Shown in pieces: positions 11,633 to 23,025 of a stretch of DNA of 64,000 nt. The position numbers were made by a program, and so were the translations under genes. Position 1 is the first letter of the stretch. Each line of letters opens with the position of its first letter. Origin of the DNA: Alviniconcha marisindica (Eukaryota > Mollusca > Gastropoda > Provannidae); the NCBI GenBank assembly GCA_018857735.1, contig JABMCL010000714.1:155001-219000 (forward strand). The letters run 5' to 3'. The notes under the pieces are model-generated. The model had not been told where the DNA came from, did no database searches, and was given only the letters and a program-made list of their open reading frames with translations.

Positions 11633-14600
11633 TTTAGTTTTTGTTTTTAGTCATAACTTTTCTCCACACTTTTTACTTACCTCCCACTTTCATCCCCTCC
11701 GCCCCATGTAAGGTAGGTACGGTGGGCACAGATACCAAGGTCCCATCTGCTAAGAACCTAAAGCTACCAAACGTTCTTTCAAAGCCTGGGATAGGTCAGA
11801 GTGTAGCCGTGCATACTTCCCAAACTGCTAGGAATTTTGCCTACTTTTTGTCTTGCTCAGTAGTTCGTTCAACCTTGTTTTCCCTTGACATCTTCATGGC
11901 CAGGAAAAGTGAAGTAAGAGACTCCAGTCCTAAATCAGCTCGAGATATGATGACTCGTATTTCACTGTGATATGACCTTCATGTGTGTGCGGCATTGAAC
12001 ATTAAAAATTAATCAATCATTCGATCCTCTTTGGGCAAGACTGCACTTCCTATCAGTTTACCAAGTACTTGCTGTTAAGCACGAAGGCTTGATCTGCCAG
12101 AGATTGACTTGGGCGTCTGTCTAGGGGCATTGGCGGATCAACATGAAATGACACGACCAGTTGAAAGGTTTTGATGGGGCTGGAGGAGGGTGGTGCTGCA
12201 CAACCAGTTTCCCATTCTAGGCTTCCTCTAAACACGCACCAAGGGTGCTACATGAGTATTTATCTCTATGGGTTTTCTTTTACGTTCCTGATTTCCCTGT
12301 TCGAGAGTGTTTCACATGAAAAAGCCGGGACACTTTCCCCTAGGAAAGACCCCTGTGACAGCCACGCCGGCCTGAGCCATGCCGTCCTTAGCCACACTGT
12401 CCTTAGCCATGCCATCCTTAGCCACACTGTCCTTAGCCATGCCGTCCTTAGACATGCTGTCCTGAGCCACACTGTCCTTAGACCCTTAGACATGCTGTCC
12501 TGAGCCACACTGTCCTTAGACCCTTAGACATGCTGTCCTGAGCCACACTGTCCTTGGACATGCTGTCCTGAGCCACACTGTCCTTGGACATGCTGTCCTG
12601 AGCCACACTGTCCTTAGATATGCTGTCCTGAGCCACACTGTTCTTAGACATGCTGTTCTGAGCCACGCTGTCCTGAGCCATGCTGTCCTTAGCCATGCCG
12701 TCCTTAGCCACACTGTCCTTAGCCATGTCGTCCTTAGCCACACTGTCCTTAGTCATGCTGTCCTGAGCCACGCTGTTCTTAACCACGCTGTCTTTTGCCA
12801 TGCTGCCCAGCCAAACACCAGCATGTTGCAGAGACGTAGTCTTCCAGTGACTCAAATTGAAACTTCTTTTTATTCTTCTCCGTTTCAGAAGTTCAACTCA
12901 GTTAGCAAAGGAGACAATGCGACAGAGAGCATCATAGAACGCGAGATCCGCCTTCAGAGAGAGCGGGAGGCCGAGCTGGCTAAGCAGAGGGGAGGCCATT
13001 CAGCTCCACGTCCGGCAGTTGCTGACACTCCACCCCAACCCCAGAGACAGCGAGCACCCTCCCCAGAGCCCGTGGAGGAGGTGGAGGAAGTGCAGGACAT
13101 CCCCTATGAAGAAGCAATCTCACGCTACAACCATGAGGGGGAGAGTCGCATTGCACAGGAACTGCGCGAGTTGAGGGAGAGAGAGGAAGAAGTCCGGCAG
13201 CTGAGGGAGAAAATGAACAAGGCGACTGTTGGCAGAGACTCCGGGGATCTGGCACCAAAGAAACCCGCTGCTGCCTCAACACCTTCACCAGCGGCCAGAC
13301 AGCCCCACAAGCCACCATCGGCCCCACAAACCCCCCGCGAGGACAGGTCTGCTCCGACAACACCGCGCACTGACAAAGTCTTGACGCCTACAGTGACTCA
13401 TTCTTTGTCGCGGAATGTGCATGCTTCACCCCTTTTAGACACCAACACTCCCGTCGCAGAAGCCCCCAGCCCCAAGCAGGAAACGCCGATCGAACGTGAG
13501 ATTCGCCTAGCCAGAGAGCGGGAGAACGAGCTGCGACGAGCCAAGGGTTTGCCGGAGCTGCAGCCGGAGCCCAAAAAGCAGGAGAGCTTTGATGAGCCGG
13601 GCAGTGGCGAGTTTGTGGGCACACCCCGCTACTACAGCCCCCAGCCCGACACCAGCATGCGACGGTTTGCCACCAACCGTCTGCAGCAGGAGATGCTGGT
13701 CCAGCACAACCGGGAGATGACGCTGCGACAGGAGGGCAAGATCATCTCCACGTCAGAAGAACACATCCAGCCTCTCAGGTACTCGGAGATGGTGGGTCAG
13801 GACAAGGCCGACGTCACCGTCAAGCGCAACTTCAAAACTCCGGGACGGCACAGCAGTGGCACTTCGCAGGATGAACTGAACAATGGAGACTCCTCCCCGG
13901 CTTCCTCATCCCGCCCCAACGGCACTCCTCAAACCCTGCGGGACGGTGCGGGCAAGAAGGGGCCGCGGCCGGGGTCGGTTTCTTTCTCGTACCGGGAGGT
14001 TGCGCAGACAGCCGAGTCCAAGATAGAGCGGGAGTTGAGAGAAATGAGGGAGCGCGAGGAGGAACTGAGGTGAGTGAGACCATTTAGTAAGTAATTAGTA
14101 AGTAAACATGGTGCTTAAGGTCCATAGAAACCATAAGGCTTATTAGGGACGGGGAAAGGGGGGGGGAGGGAGTATGGAGGTGGGGGCTGAGGGAGATTAT
14201 ATACCTATCGCTACACAGTCACCACCCGAATGACTCCTGCATCAAGATGGGAAGCGATGAGAGCCATTTTAATGTTTCATAATTGTGAGGGACCAAGTCA
14301 CAAGACAGTGTCCACAGACCACAACTTTTGAAGAGACCATTTAGCAATCTGCTACTAGGTATAGGTGATCTTGGGTCTGCACCACTACACCATGGGTGTA
14401 GGAATTGTGCTTCTAATATGACGGATTTGGAAAATTGTGCTTGTAATGCAATCAGTGTGGGATATTGAGCTTGTAACACCAGAACCCATGGATGTGTGTG
14501 TTTGTGGAGGGTGGGTGGGTGGGGATTGCATTCCTAATGCCATGAGTGTGGAAAATTGCACTTGTAACCCAAAGGGAATTGAAAATTTAGGTTGCAGTGC

Positions 14601-15264
14601 CATGGGTATGGGAATTTGTGCTTGTAGCACAATCAGAATGGGTAATTGCACTTGTAACAACATGGATGCAATAAAATTACCATTGCAGCGGCACAGGTTT
14701 GGGACATTGCATTTGTAATGTCATAGCTGTCGGACCTGCACTTGCAATGCTATGGATGTGGGAGATTGCACCGGTAATGACATGGGCATAGGAACAGCCA
14801 TGGGTGTGGAAAATTGCTTGTAACAGTTTTGTGTGAACAGTTGTCCTGGTAACACTTTGGGCTTTGGAAATTGTGCTTTCACTTTCATGGGAATGGGGAA
14901 ATTACAATTGGTCTGTATTATATACACAGAAAACTTTGGTCTTACATATCAAGTAGAGTGGAAGCCATGACACACTTAAATAGATTCCCTTGGGATCCAT
15001 TTGGAATCCCTGTGATACCCTGATCATCTCTAATGCTTTAAATATGTTTTCTGGATTTTGTGGGTGGTCTCTGAAGACTGCACGTAGTTCAGATCTCAAT
15101 GTTGTAGTAGTGGGCCATTTTGTTCATTCTTCTTCTGCAATCTGCGTGCCTTACCCTGTCATAGGCACTGGCAGTGAATCCAATTTTAAACTAAACAAAC
15201 ATACAGACAGACAAAAGCTTAACATCCAAAAAGAAAACAAAGGCACAATGATGGGTTTTGGTGC

Positions 15265-15312
<48 letters not shown>

Positions 15313-15598
15313 AGATGAACTTTACAATTGTTCTTGGGTAAAAAAAATTCTCTCCAAAATTTCATTTTATTGTGTTAAAAGAGTATATATATATTTATAT
15401 CATAAGATTTTTTATCTGTTCAGTTGTATGTTTTTGCCTCATCAGTGCAATCCATTAGTTAATCACTTATCAATATTGGTAAGTTTTGACTTTAATTTTC
15501 ATGCCTGTCTTGGTGTAAGTGTATTAAGTAGTTAATCATTTGTAAAATTGTGTTCTGTTTGTTGCAGAAAACAACGCACAGGAGGGGCAGAGTCCTAG
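8038..15598 (+). CDS. AKAP2/MISP-family scaffold protein, four exons, ~630 aa
   Basis: Proposed coding exons are 8038-8041 (ATGG), 10715-11391, 12889-14069 and 15568-15598 (stop TAG). Phases join exactly (4+677+1181+31 = 1893 nt, 631 codons with stop). The protein is highly charged and mostly disordered. It carries five copies of an amphipathic charged motif around residues 136-165, 238-260, 310-335, 423-445 and 601-625; examples are ESAIEREIRLAVERE, ESIIEREIRLQRERE, ETPIEREIRLARERE and ESKIERELREMRERE. Repeated 'IEREIRL.RERE.EL' helices are the hallmark of the AKAP2 (PALM2-AKAP2) C-terminal region and of MISP, actin-cytoskeleton-associated scaffolds; vertebrate AKAP2 also anchors protein kinase A. 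Between repeats lie Pro/Ser/Thr-rich linkers with many SP/TP sites. I see no clear PKA regulatory-subunit helix, so kinase anchoring is not shown. Family assignment is from motif recognition; whether it is closer to AKAP2 or MISP is open. Confidence 0.78.
8889..9095. repeat. 38-bp tandem repeat, about five copies
   Basis: The unit is AAGAAGCGTTCCAGTGTTTT followed by AGACCAACGTCTAACTAA. Copies differ by one to three bases, so the array is young. Confidence 0.95.
10328..10488 (-). repeat. dimeric dispersed repeat, copy 1
   Basis: Read on the - strand it matches 22866-23025 over ~160 bp at roughly 88-90% identity. It has two related modules, GTCCTCAGAT...ATTAGGGACA and GTCCACGGAA...GTTAGGACGG, each preceded by TTTAC/TTTAT. 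It lies in intron 1 of the AKAP2/MISP-like gene. Confidence 0.85.
10715..11391 (+). CDS. AKAP2/MISP-like gene, exon 2
   Basis: The acceptor is ttacag, preceded by a TG-rich tract; the donor is CACCAG|gtaaaa. The exon is GC-rich (unlike its flanks), 677 bp, phase 1 to phase 0. It encodes residues 2-227: an acidic/proline-rich N-terminus, a conserved-looking block with RRQWENIFTSEPEE, a basic PKPKKNPPKWQVRLPYAEKT stretch, and the first IEREIRL repeat. Confidence 0.85.
11705..11845 (+). repeat. dispersed repeat R2, copy 1
   Basis: This ~140-bp stretch (blocks GGTACGGT, AAGGTCCC, AAGCCTGG and ATAGGTCAGA) matches the reverse complement of 53035-53185 at roughly 70%. Two copies in introns of different genes indicate an old interspersed element of unknown class. 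Confidence 0.65.
12360..12800. repeat. 15/30-bp minisatellite
   Basis: Alternating blocks CCTTAGCCATGCTGT and CCTGAGCCACACTGT repeat some 28 times with drift. The array is in intron 2, shortly upstream of the exon 3 acceptor. Confidence 0.93.
12889..14069 (+). CDS. AKAP2/MISP-like gene, exon 3 (main exon)
   Basis: The acceptor ctccgtttcag and donor CTGAG|gtgagt are both strong; length 1181 bp, phase 0 to phase 2. It encodes residues 228-620 and holds four of the five IEREIRL-type repeats. A less repetitive block (about residues 465-545) contains GEFVGTPRYYSPQ, RRFATNRLQQEM and QPLRYSEMVG, and is probably the folded or binding part of the C-terminal domain. The first 22 codons of the longer open frame (12823-12888) are intron. 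Confidence 0.88.
14070..15567 (+). other. intron 3 of the AKAP2/MISP-like gene
   Basis: It starts with a GTCC-module monomer (14085-14160), followed by a degenerate ~40-bp repeat (14395-14900, blocks like GGGAAATTGCACTTGTAAC and CCATGGGTGTGG) and a (TG)n tract (15265-15309). The downstream part is AT-rich with no exon signal until 15568. Confidence 0.65.
15568..15598 (+). CDS. AKAP2/MISP-like gene, last coding exon
   Basis: The acceptor tctgtttgttgcag precedes a single base that completes the arginine codon split from exon 3, then K-Q-R-T-G-G-A-E-S and TAG at 15596-15598. The result is a natural end to the last coiled repeat (REREEELRKQR). Phase and pyrimidine tract agree; because the exon is short it rests on those two facts only. 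The 3' UTR should start at 15599. Confidence 0.7.
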
Positions 15599-15660
15599 GT
15601 GTTTGACTGAAGCAGGAATCAGATGTCTTCTTCACCACGTGTGTGTGTGTGTGTGTGTGT

Positions 15661-15727
<67 letters not shown>

Positions 15728-16789
15728 AGACAATTCAACACTGCAAACTTAAACATAGACTGCTGTAAGACTGCAAAGTGAAACTACACAGTGGTGCCAA
15801 AGATGTTCACCATACAACTGATGAAGCCTTGAACAAAGTGAAATGTGAAAACTGAACAAATGACCACAAGGAAGAAAATGGTGTCTCCAAACAAACATCA
15901 GTGTGTGATGTATTGCCTTCCTACATGTGACAGAAAGGTGTGACCTAGATGCATCTTTTTTTTAGGGGGGAGGGGGAAAAGGGGGGGGGGGGGAGCAGGG
16001 AGGAGTTGCTTGCTCTTTTATGACTGATGATATATGGTCACTGCCAACAATTGTTTTATACAAAAAGACTTGTAGAGTTTTGTCATAATATTTGTATTGC
16101 CTGTTTTTGTGATGGATTTTTAAAGATATCTAGAGAGGCAGGTGCCAATGTGATTTTTAATCGTGGGGTCACTTTTTTATTTTTTACTTCCCAACCTGAA
16201 ATGGTCCATTTCACTGGAATTGTAATGTTGCAGTGCTGTGATGTTTTAGCCACTGGACAGAATAATGAACGTCCATGGCAATTATACTTGTCTAGAAGCT
16301 GATCTGTCAGTGATAAACAGAACATGAAGCTGTCAAGAAGATTAGAGTCTCAGTGATGGTTCTTAAAGCACAATCGACGCATATCCTCAGTCCAGTCACT
16401 AATGCAATAATTATGCTCTACCTACCTTCAGAATCAGAAACCTGCATTTATCTTGACCACACCAAATTACCTGTAAGATAGTATAGCATTTTGCTCAGCT
16501 TAATGCACTTTGTAGGCATAGGAACAGCCGGTGAAGTGAGCAAAGTCTGCGCTTATTTGACATTTAGGCTAGGGAGTGGTACGGTGAAGGGAGTGGTACG
16601 GTGAAGGGAGTGGTACAGTGACTAGATGGATGGAATTAGTCAGCTGCTGGTCTGTGTATATACAGCTTCTATAAATACAAATGCTTTTGGATATTACCCA
16701 TGCCTCTATGCAGTAATGGACGTTTCCATCATTATTTAAACATTGATGTCTTTTTTACAAGTTGCATGACACCTTTTATGTTCCTAATG

Positions 16790-16826
<37 letters not shown>

Positions 16827-17201
16827 ATAACAGGCTAAAATACCAGAGTCAAAACTGATTCTAGAGATTTAAAAGAATTGAGGGTGTGAATCACATCGCT
16901 ATTTTGTACATTAAATATTTTTAAAGGGTACAACATATCATATGTGCTTCTAGAATTTGATTACAAAGTCTATATTTCTGTCAATTTTATTGTTGCAGCT
17001 TGTGTACAGATGTACTGAAATTTTGAAAAGTAGATTTACAATATTAATAACTATATCTACCTGGGGTTAAAATATATAAGCTGATAATGTCCAAACATGT
17101 AACTGCAATATTATTTCCATTGTGTGCCTTATCCATTCTCATTTCTTTTGGGTTTCTGCTGGTTAAGAAATCTGCCCTAGCCATTGTCAAGATCTGCATC
17201 A

Positions 17202-17228
17202 GTAGAACTGACACAGTGTCAGTTCTAC
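17202..17228. repeat. perfect 27-bp inverted repeat
   Basis: The arms GTAGAACTGACAC and GTGTCAGTTCTAC are separated by a single A, making a 13-bp perfect cruciform-capable palindrome. It abuts the 93-bp tandem duplication at 17229-17411. Confidence 0.97.
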
Positions 17229-17411
17229 CAGCCCCAGGCACCTCTTGTCACCATCCAGTTCTACATTAACCCCCACCCTTTTCTCACTTCTAAAGTCCCT
17301 CTCCTCCCCAAAGTCCTGACCAGCCCCAGGCACCACCCGTCACCATCCAGTTCCACAGTAACCCCCACCCTCTTCTCACTTCTAAAGTCCCTCTCCTCCC
17401 CAAAGTCCTGA
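17229..17411. repeat. 93-bp tandem duplication
   Basis: Two copies (17229-17318 and 17322-17411) of a C-rich unit beginning CCAGCCCCAGGCACC and ending CCCCAAAGTCCTGA differ at only a few bases. Confidence 0.94.
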
Positions 17412-18049
17412 GCAATCTCACACTAGGCAATCCTTTCTGACTGTAACCTAGTATTTATTTAATCTGACAGATGACACTTGTTTTTAGTAGTAAGTAAAAA
17501 TCCACTGAATGTTGAATTAAACAGAAATTTCTGACTGAAGCACAAACCATTTCCCCCACCCCCAAATTATTTCATTCTGGATCATGTCGGGAACAACTCG
17601 AGAGCAAGAAAAAGAGGTACTTCCTGCATTATGTATGTATATTAATATGTAACCTGTGCAATTCTTTCTCTCAAGTGAATATATTATACATGTAATAGCC
17701 AGAGATTATAATGATATTTTTGTGTGTGCAAACTTGGTGTTTTGTTTTCGCAAATTATGACAGCAAAACAATCCGGCTTTATGTATTGCAAACTATACAC
17801 AAAGTATCATTAAACATATTTAAACTTACCTATATACTTGACTGATTTGATTTACCTATATATATATATTTATAAAGTGTGGACATTTGAATTATAGCAA
17901 AATCTTGATCTTGAAAGCCCTTCTCATGAATTGCTGCCTTTTTAAAGCTTGGTTTCACACTAAATTTGAGATCAGAATCCTCTTGATTATTTTCACACTT
18001 CCTTCATAGCATTTAGGACTAGAACCTCACCTCTGAAACTCTGTTCAAT

Positions 18050-19285
18050 CATTGGACATTTCCTTACAATCCCATATAAAAAATGTGCAGTGCTGAATCA
18101 CTGGACATTTCTTCACAGTCCCATATGGAAAATGTGCAGTGTTGAATCACTGGACATTCACAGTCCCGTATGGAAAATGTGCAGTGTTGAATCACTGGAC
18201 ATTTCTTCACAGTCCCATATGGAAAATGTACAGTGTTGAATCACTGGACATTCACAGTCCCATATGGAAAATGTGCAGTGTTGAATCACACTGGACATTC
18301 ACAGTCCCATATGGAAAATGTGCAGTGTTGAATCACTGGACATTCACAGTCCCATATGGAAAATGTGCAGTGTTGAATCCCCTGGACATTCACAGTCCCA
18401 TATGGAAAATGTGCAGTGTTGAATCACTGGACATTCCACAGTCCCATATGGAAAATGTACAGTGTTGAATCACTGGACATTCACAGTCCCATATGGAAAA
18501 TGTGCAGTGTTGAATCACACTGGACATTCACAGTCCCATATGGAAAATGTGCAGTGTTGAATCACTGGACATTCACAGTCCCATATGGAAAATGTGCAGT
18601 GTTGAATCACTGGACATTTCCACGTCCCATATGGAAAATGTGCAGTGTTGAATCACTGGACATTTCTTCACAGTCCCATATGGAAAATGTGCAGTGTTGA
18701 ATCACTGGACATTTCTTCACAGTCCCATATGGAAAATGTACAGTGTTGAATCACTGGACATTTCTTCACAGTCCCATATGGAAAATGTACAGTGTTGAAT
18801 CACTGGACATTTCTTCACAGTCCCATATGGAAAATGTACAGTGTTGAATCACTGGACATTTCTTCACAGTCCCATATGGAAAATGTACAGTGTTGAATCA
18901 CTGGACATTTCTTCACAGTCCCATATGGAAAATGTACAGTGTTGAATCACTGGACATTTCTTCACAGTCCCATATGGAAAATGTACAGTGTTGAATCACT
19001 GGACATTTCTTCACAGTCCCATATGGAAAATGTACAGTGTTGAATCACTGGACATTTCTTCACAGTCCCATATGGAAAATGTACAGTGTTGAATCACTGG
19101 ACATTTCTTCACAGTCCCATATGGAAAATGTACAGTGTTGAATCACTGGACATTTCTACAGTCCCATATGGAAAATGTGCAGTGTTGAATCACTGGACAT
19201 TTCTTCACAGTCCCATATGGAAAATGTACAGTGTTGAATCACTGGACATTTCTTCACAGTCCCATATGGAAAATGTACAGTGTAA
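18050..19285. repeat. 44-50 bp minisatellite, about 25 copies
   Basis: The unit is GTGTTGAATCACTGGACATT, then TCTTCACAGTCCCATATGG, then AAAATGTACA. A short form lacks TTCTT. Short and long forms are mixed in the first half; the second half (18660-19130) is a homogeneous run of the long form, consistent with recent local expansion. It is noncoding and lies 3' of both genes. Confidence 0.96.
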
Positions 19286-20044
19286 ATCTGCAGCTTGTTG
19301 AGAAGAGGCAATTCATGCTGATAACTTCTCTCAACATTATGGTGCCTGCTGTGGTCTTTGACATTGCTCTCAGTCTCTGTCAGTTCCTTTTTTAAGGGTA
19401 CATCAGTCTCTGCAAGTTCTTTTTTTAAGGGTACATCATCATTGGGGGTGAAGAAGGAGAATCTCTTCTGCAAAAGGAACCTTGGAAAATGGTGATGTTA
19501 CTATATGTACAAAATGTTAGCCTAACATGTTTGTCCTTGCCAGATTCACCTCACTCAATCAATGCAAGCACACAAATGGAACCCAAAACAAAGAAATCCA
19601 AACATATAATGATGGTGAATTCTTCTGAAAAACACAAACAAAAAATATGTATAATTATACAAATTACCACTTTATTATCATGATTTTGTTTTCAACGTAA
19701 ATGACGCCATATTCTGCTTGGCAGCATTTCCAATATAATGCCTGTCACAAAAGCAAGTTTTCAAGTTCATTCACATTCATGTAAAAGTCTCTCAACTAAT
19801 AAAAAATATGCCAATTCAAAGCAAACAGGGATGTTCAAACCGTATCCTTTGAATGTCCTATATTCACACACACAAAAATGAAAATAAATATATTCAGAAT
19901 AGTTGTAATTTCACAAAGCCAAGCAAACTACAGGTACACCATAAACAGCACTGTGACAGTAAGCAGCAAACACCAAGCACCGGGGGACCCGGAACTACTG
20001 TGTCTGCAGTCAGCAGGCACTGATTACAATGCCAGTTGTCATCT

Positions 20045-20560
20045 TACATTGCAGTCAGTCACAACCCTACTGTCACCATGTAATCACAGTCAGTCAGCAC
20101 CCTACTGTCACCATGTAGTCACAGTCAGCACCCAACTGTCACCATGTAATCACAGTCAGTCAGCACCCTACTGTCACCATGTAGTCACAGTCAGCACCCT
20201 ACTGTCACCATGTAGTCACAGTCAGTCAGCACCCTACTGTCACTATGTAGTCACAGTCAGTCAGCACCCTACTGTCACTATGTAGTCACAGTCAGCACCC
20301 TACTGTCACCATGAGTCACAGTCAGTCAGCACCCTACTGTCACCATGTAGTCACAGTCAGTACCCTACTGTCACCATGTAGTCACAGTCAGTCAGCACCC
20401 TACTGTCACCATGTAGTCACAGTCAGTCAGCACCCTACTGTCACCATGTCACAGTCAGCACCCTACTGTCACCATGTAGTCACAGTCAGCACCCTACTGT
20501 CACCATGTAGTCACAGTCAGCACCATACTGTCACCTGGAAGTCGCAGCCAGGCAGCACCC
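20045..20560. repeat. ~31-35 bp minisatellite
   Basis: Units of CAGTCAGCACCCTACTGTCA followed by CCATGTAGTCA repeat about 16 times, with variable CAGTCAGTCAG spacers. Confidence 0.95.
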
Positions 20561-20569
20561 TACTGTCAC

Positions 20570-21310
20570 CCTGCAGTCAAATGCCACCTAGTATCACCTG
20601 CAGTCAGTCACCATACTGCCACAGTCAGTTATGACCTACCTAGTACTGTCACCCTGCAGCCAAGTGCCACCCTACTGCCACAGTTATGACCATACTCAGT
20701 ACTGTCACCCTGCAGTCAGTCAATTATCACCCTATTGCCACAGGTATTACCTTACTGCCACAGTTATGACCATACTCAGTATTGTCATCCTGCAGTCAGT
20801 CAATTATCAGCCCTATTGCTGCAGTTATTACTGTACTGCCACAGTTACGACCATACTCAGTACTGTCACCCTGCAGTCAGTCAATTACTACCTTACTGCC
20901 ACAGTTATGACCATACTCAGTACTGTCACCCTGCAGTCAGTCAATTATCAGCCCTATTGCCGCAGTTATTACCGTACTGCCACAGTTACGACCATATTCA
21001 GTATTGTCACCCTGCAGTCGGTCAATTACTACCTTACTGCCACAGTTATGACCATACTCAGTACTGTCACCCTGCATTCACCCTACTGCTACAATTAAGA
21101 CCTACTCAGTACTGTCACCCCCATTCACCCTACCGCTACAGTTAAGACCTCAGTACTGTCACCCTGCATTCACCCTACTGCTACAATTAAGACCTACTCA
21201 GTACTGTCACCCTGCATTCACCCTACTGCTACAGTTAAGACCTACTCAGTACTGTCACCCTGCATTCACCCTACTGCTACAGTTAAGACCTCAGTACTGT
21301 CACCCTCTAG
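20570..21310. repeat. higher-order minisatellite related to the 20.0-kb array
   Basis: Units of roughly 60 and 96 bp contain ACTGTCACCCTGCAGTCAGT, CAATTATCACCCTATTGCC and CAGTTATGACCATACTCAGT. The array decays toward 21700. It shares the TACTGTCACC core with the preceding array, so both probably derive from one ancestral unit. Confidence 0.9.
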
Positions 21311-22865
21311 CCACAGCTGAGCACTCTACTGTCACCTTGTAGTCCCATTCACCACTCTGTCACCCTACATTTGGTCAGATACCACCATGCTGTCACCCTG
21401 TAACTGCAGTCATTATTATATTATCATCTTGTCCTAGTCTGTTACCAGTCTACTGTCACCCTGTGGTTAATTATCACCTTGCAGCTGCAGATATGATCCT
21501 CATATTGTCATCTGGCAGTTGCAGTCCATCACCACCCTACTGTCATCCTGCAGTCAATTATTGCCAAGCCACTTTCCAGTCATGATCATCATATTGTCAC
21601 CTCGCAGTCATAGTCCATCACCACCCTACTGTCATCCTACATTAAATGATCACCATACTGTCACCTTGCTGTTGCAGTCATTACCGTCATATTTTTAGTC
21701 TCCAGTCACAGTGCATTGCCACCTTCTAACACCACAGAGCCACAGTTGATCACAATACCCCATTGCTGAGACACAGCAATGGTGATCTTGTGCTCACACT
21801 TTTTCATTGTTTAATCCCCTACTGCTTCACTTATTGTTCACAAATACTTCATCCATAAACAGAGGGATTACACACCATCCCACTCTCCCAAACAACACGT
21901 ATTGTCTTCCAAGGAGTTAAAAGGGCTGCTTTTTATGCAGGGACCCCAACAACAAAAAAGACACATTCAATGGTTTTGGCACACTTAGATAACACAGGCA
22001 AGGACATCATCTCCCAGGAATGCAGTGTAATATCACCACCATGACTCAAAGCAGTTCTAGGTCTGCATATTCAGGTACACTTTATCAGTCATGTCAACAG
22101 GTCCCCACATAAAGGGCTCTATGCTAGCAAAACCTTCATGTACCAAATAATACAGATTCACTGGAAATTGAAGGCAGTGAAGCTGATCAAAGCCATTGAG
22201 ACCTGCCACTTTTTTTTGGTAAACATCAATTCTATTAGCACAGTGTAAATACCAAAAGCAAAGCACCCGGGGGGAAACCCTTGAGGTTCAACAGTTGTGA
22301 TTTCGAAGACATGAGACAAATATCATTCTGAGATGAAAGACTCAGTGACCTTGACCTTGAAGATAGCCACCCCCCTTTTTTACCCTTTCTTTTCTTGTTT
22401 TCTTTCTGGTGCAACATGTCCAGTGGTGATGTATCAACATACCAAGTTTGGTTGCAGAGTTCAGCAATTCATACCATCACAGAAGAGCCTCACATACCAT
22501 CACACCAAGGTCACTTGCTAAAAGGTCATTGATTCAGAATATGTCACTCAAACAAAAAATGCGACAGAACAATGAAAAGATGGGTGAAGACAATTTCAAA
22601 ATCTCCCCCTCTGAACTCTGTTACGGGAAGAACAACACAGTGAAATGCTAAGAACATGAATGCCTGAAAGTAAAATGCAAGTCTGGTCCTTTTACTCGGA
22701 GAGCACCTGGGGTAATGTGAGAGTCACATCCCCAAAATACAACCACATACCAAAGTTTAGGGACTGCTCACACATGTTTCATGCTGAAAAGAAAATGGAC
22801 ATATTGTTCTTCTTCAATACTACTAAAATTACAATGATTTGATCCACTCTTCTAGGTAGGTAGTG

Positions 22866-23025
22866 TTGCTTAATGTCCTCAGATGCCAGTTGACATATTA
22901 GGGACAAGCTGTGACCAATGCCAAAGCACGGTTCAATATAGCTTTACGTCCACGGAAACCAGAAGGCTCGTTAGGACGGACAGCTCAGGACAGCCACCTC
23001 AACTCTCACACAGCTCCTGAACTAT
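22866..23025 (+). repeat. dimeric dispersed repeat, copy 2
   Basis: This near-full match in opposite orientation to 10328-10488 has two successive GTCC...TTAGG modules in the order GTCCTCAGATGCC and GTCCACGGAAACC. It lies in the 3' intergenic region. Confidence 0.85.

Larger units (their letters stand above)
11392..12888 (+). other. intron 2 of the AKAP2/MISP-like gene
   Basis: This intron contains a C-rich tract, a (TG)n microsatellite (11562-11628), a dispersed repeat copy (about 11705-11845) shared with 53035-53185, and a 15/30-bp minisatellite (12360-12800). Open frames crossing the minisatellite on the - strand (KDSVAQDSMSKDSVAQDS-like) are repeat artefacts. Confidence 0.7.

Noticed and set aside
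12266..12855. Repetitive protein (KDSVAQDSMSK units) on the - strand
   Set aside because: Product of the 15/30-bp minisatellite in intron 2; both strands give repetitive frames and no flanking gene structure exists.
18050..19285. CRISPR-like look (regular short repeats with spacing)
   Set aside because: The repeats are head-to-tail without unique spacers, in animal intergenic DNA; it is a minisatellite.
20311..21145. Open frames of 100-155 codons across the 20-21 kb arrays
   Set aside because: All three frames are repetitive translations of the minisatellite.
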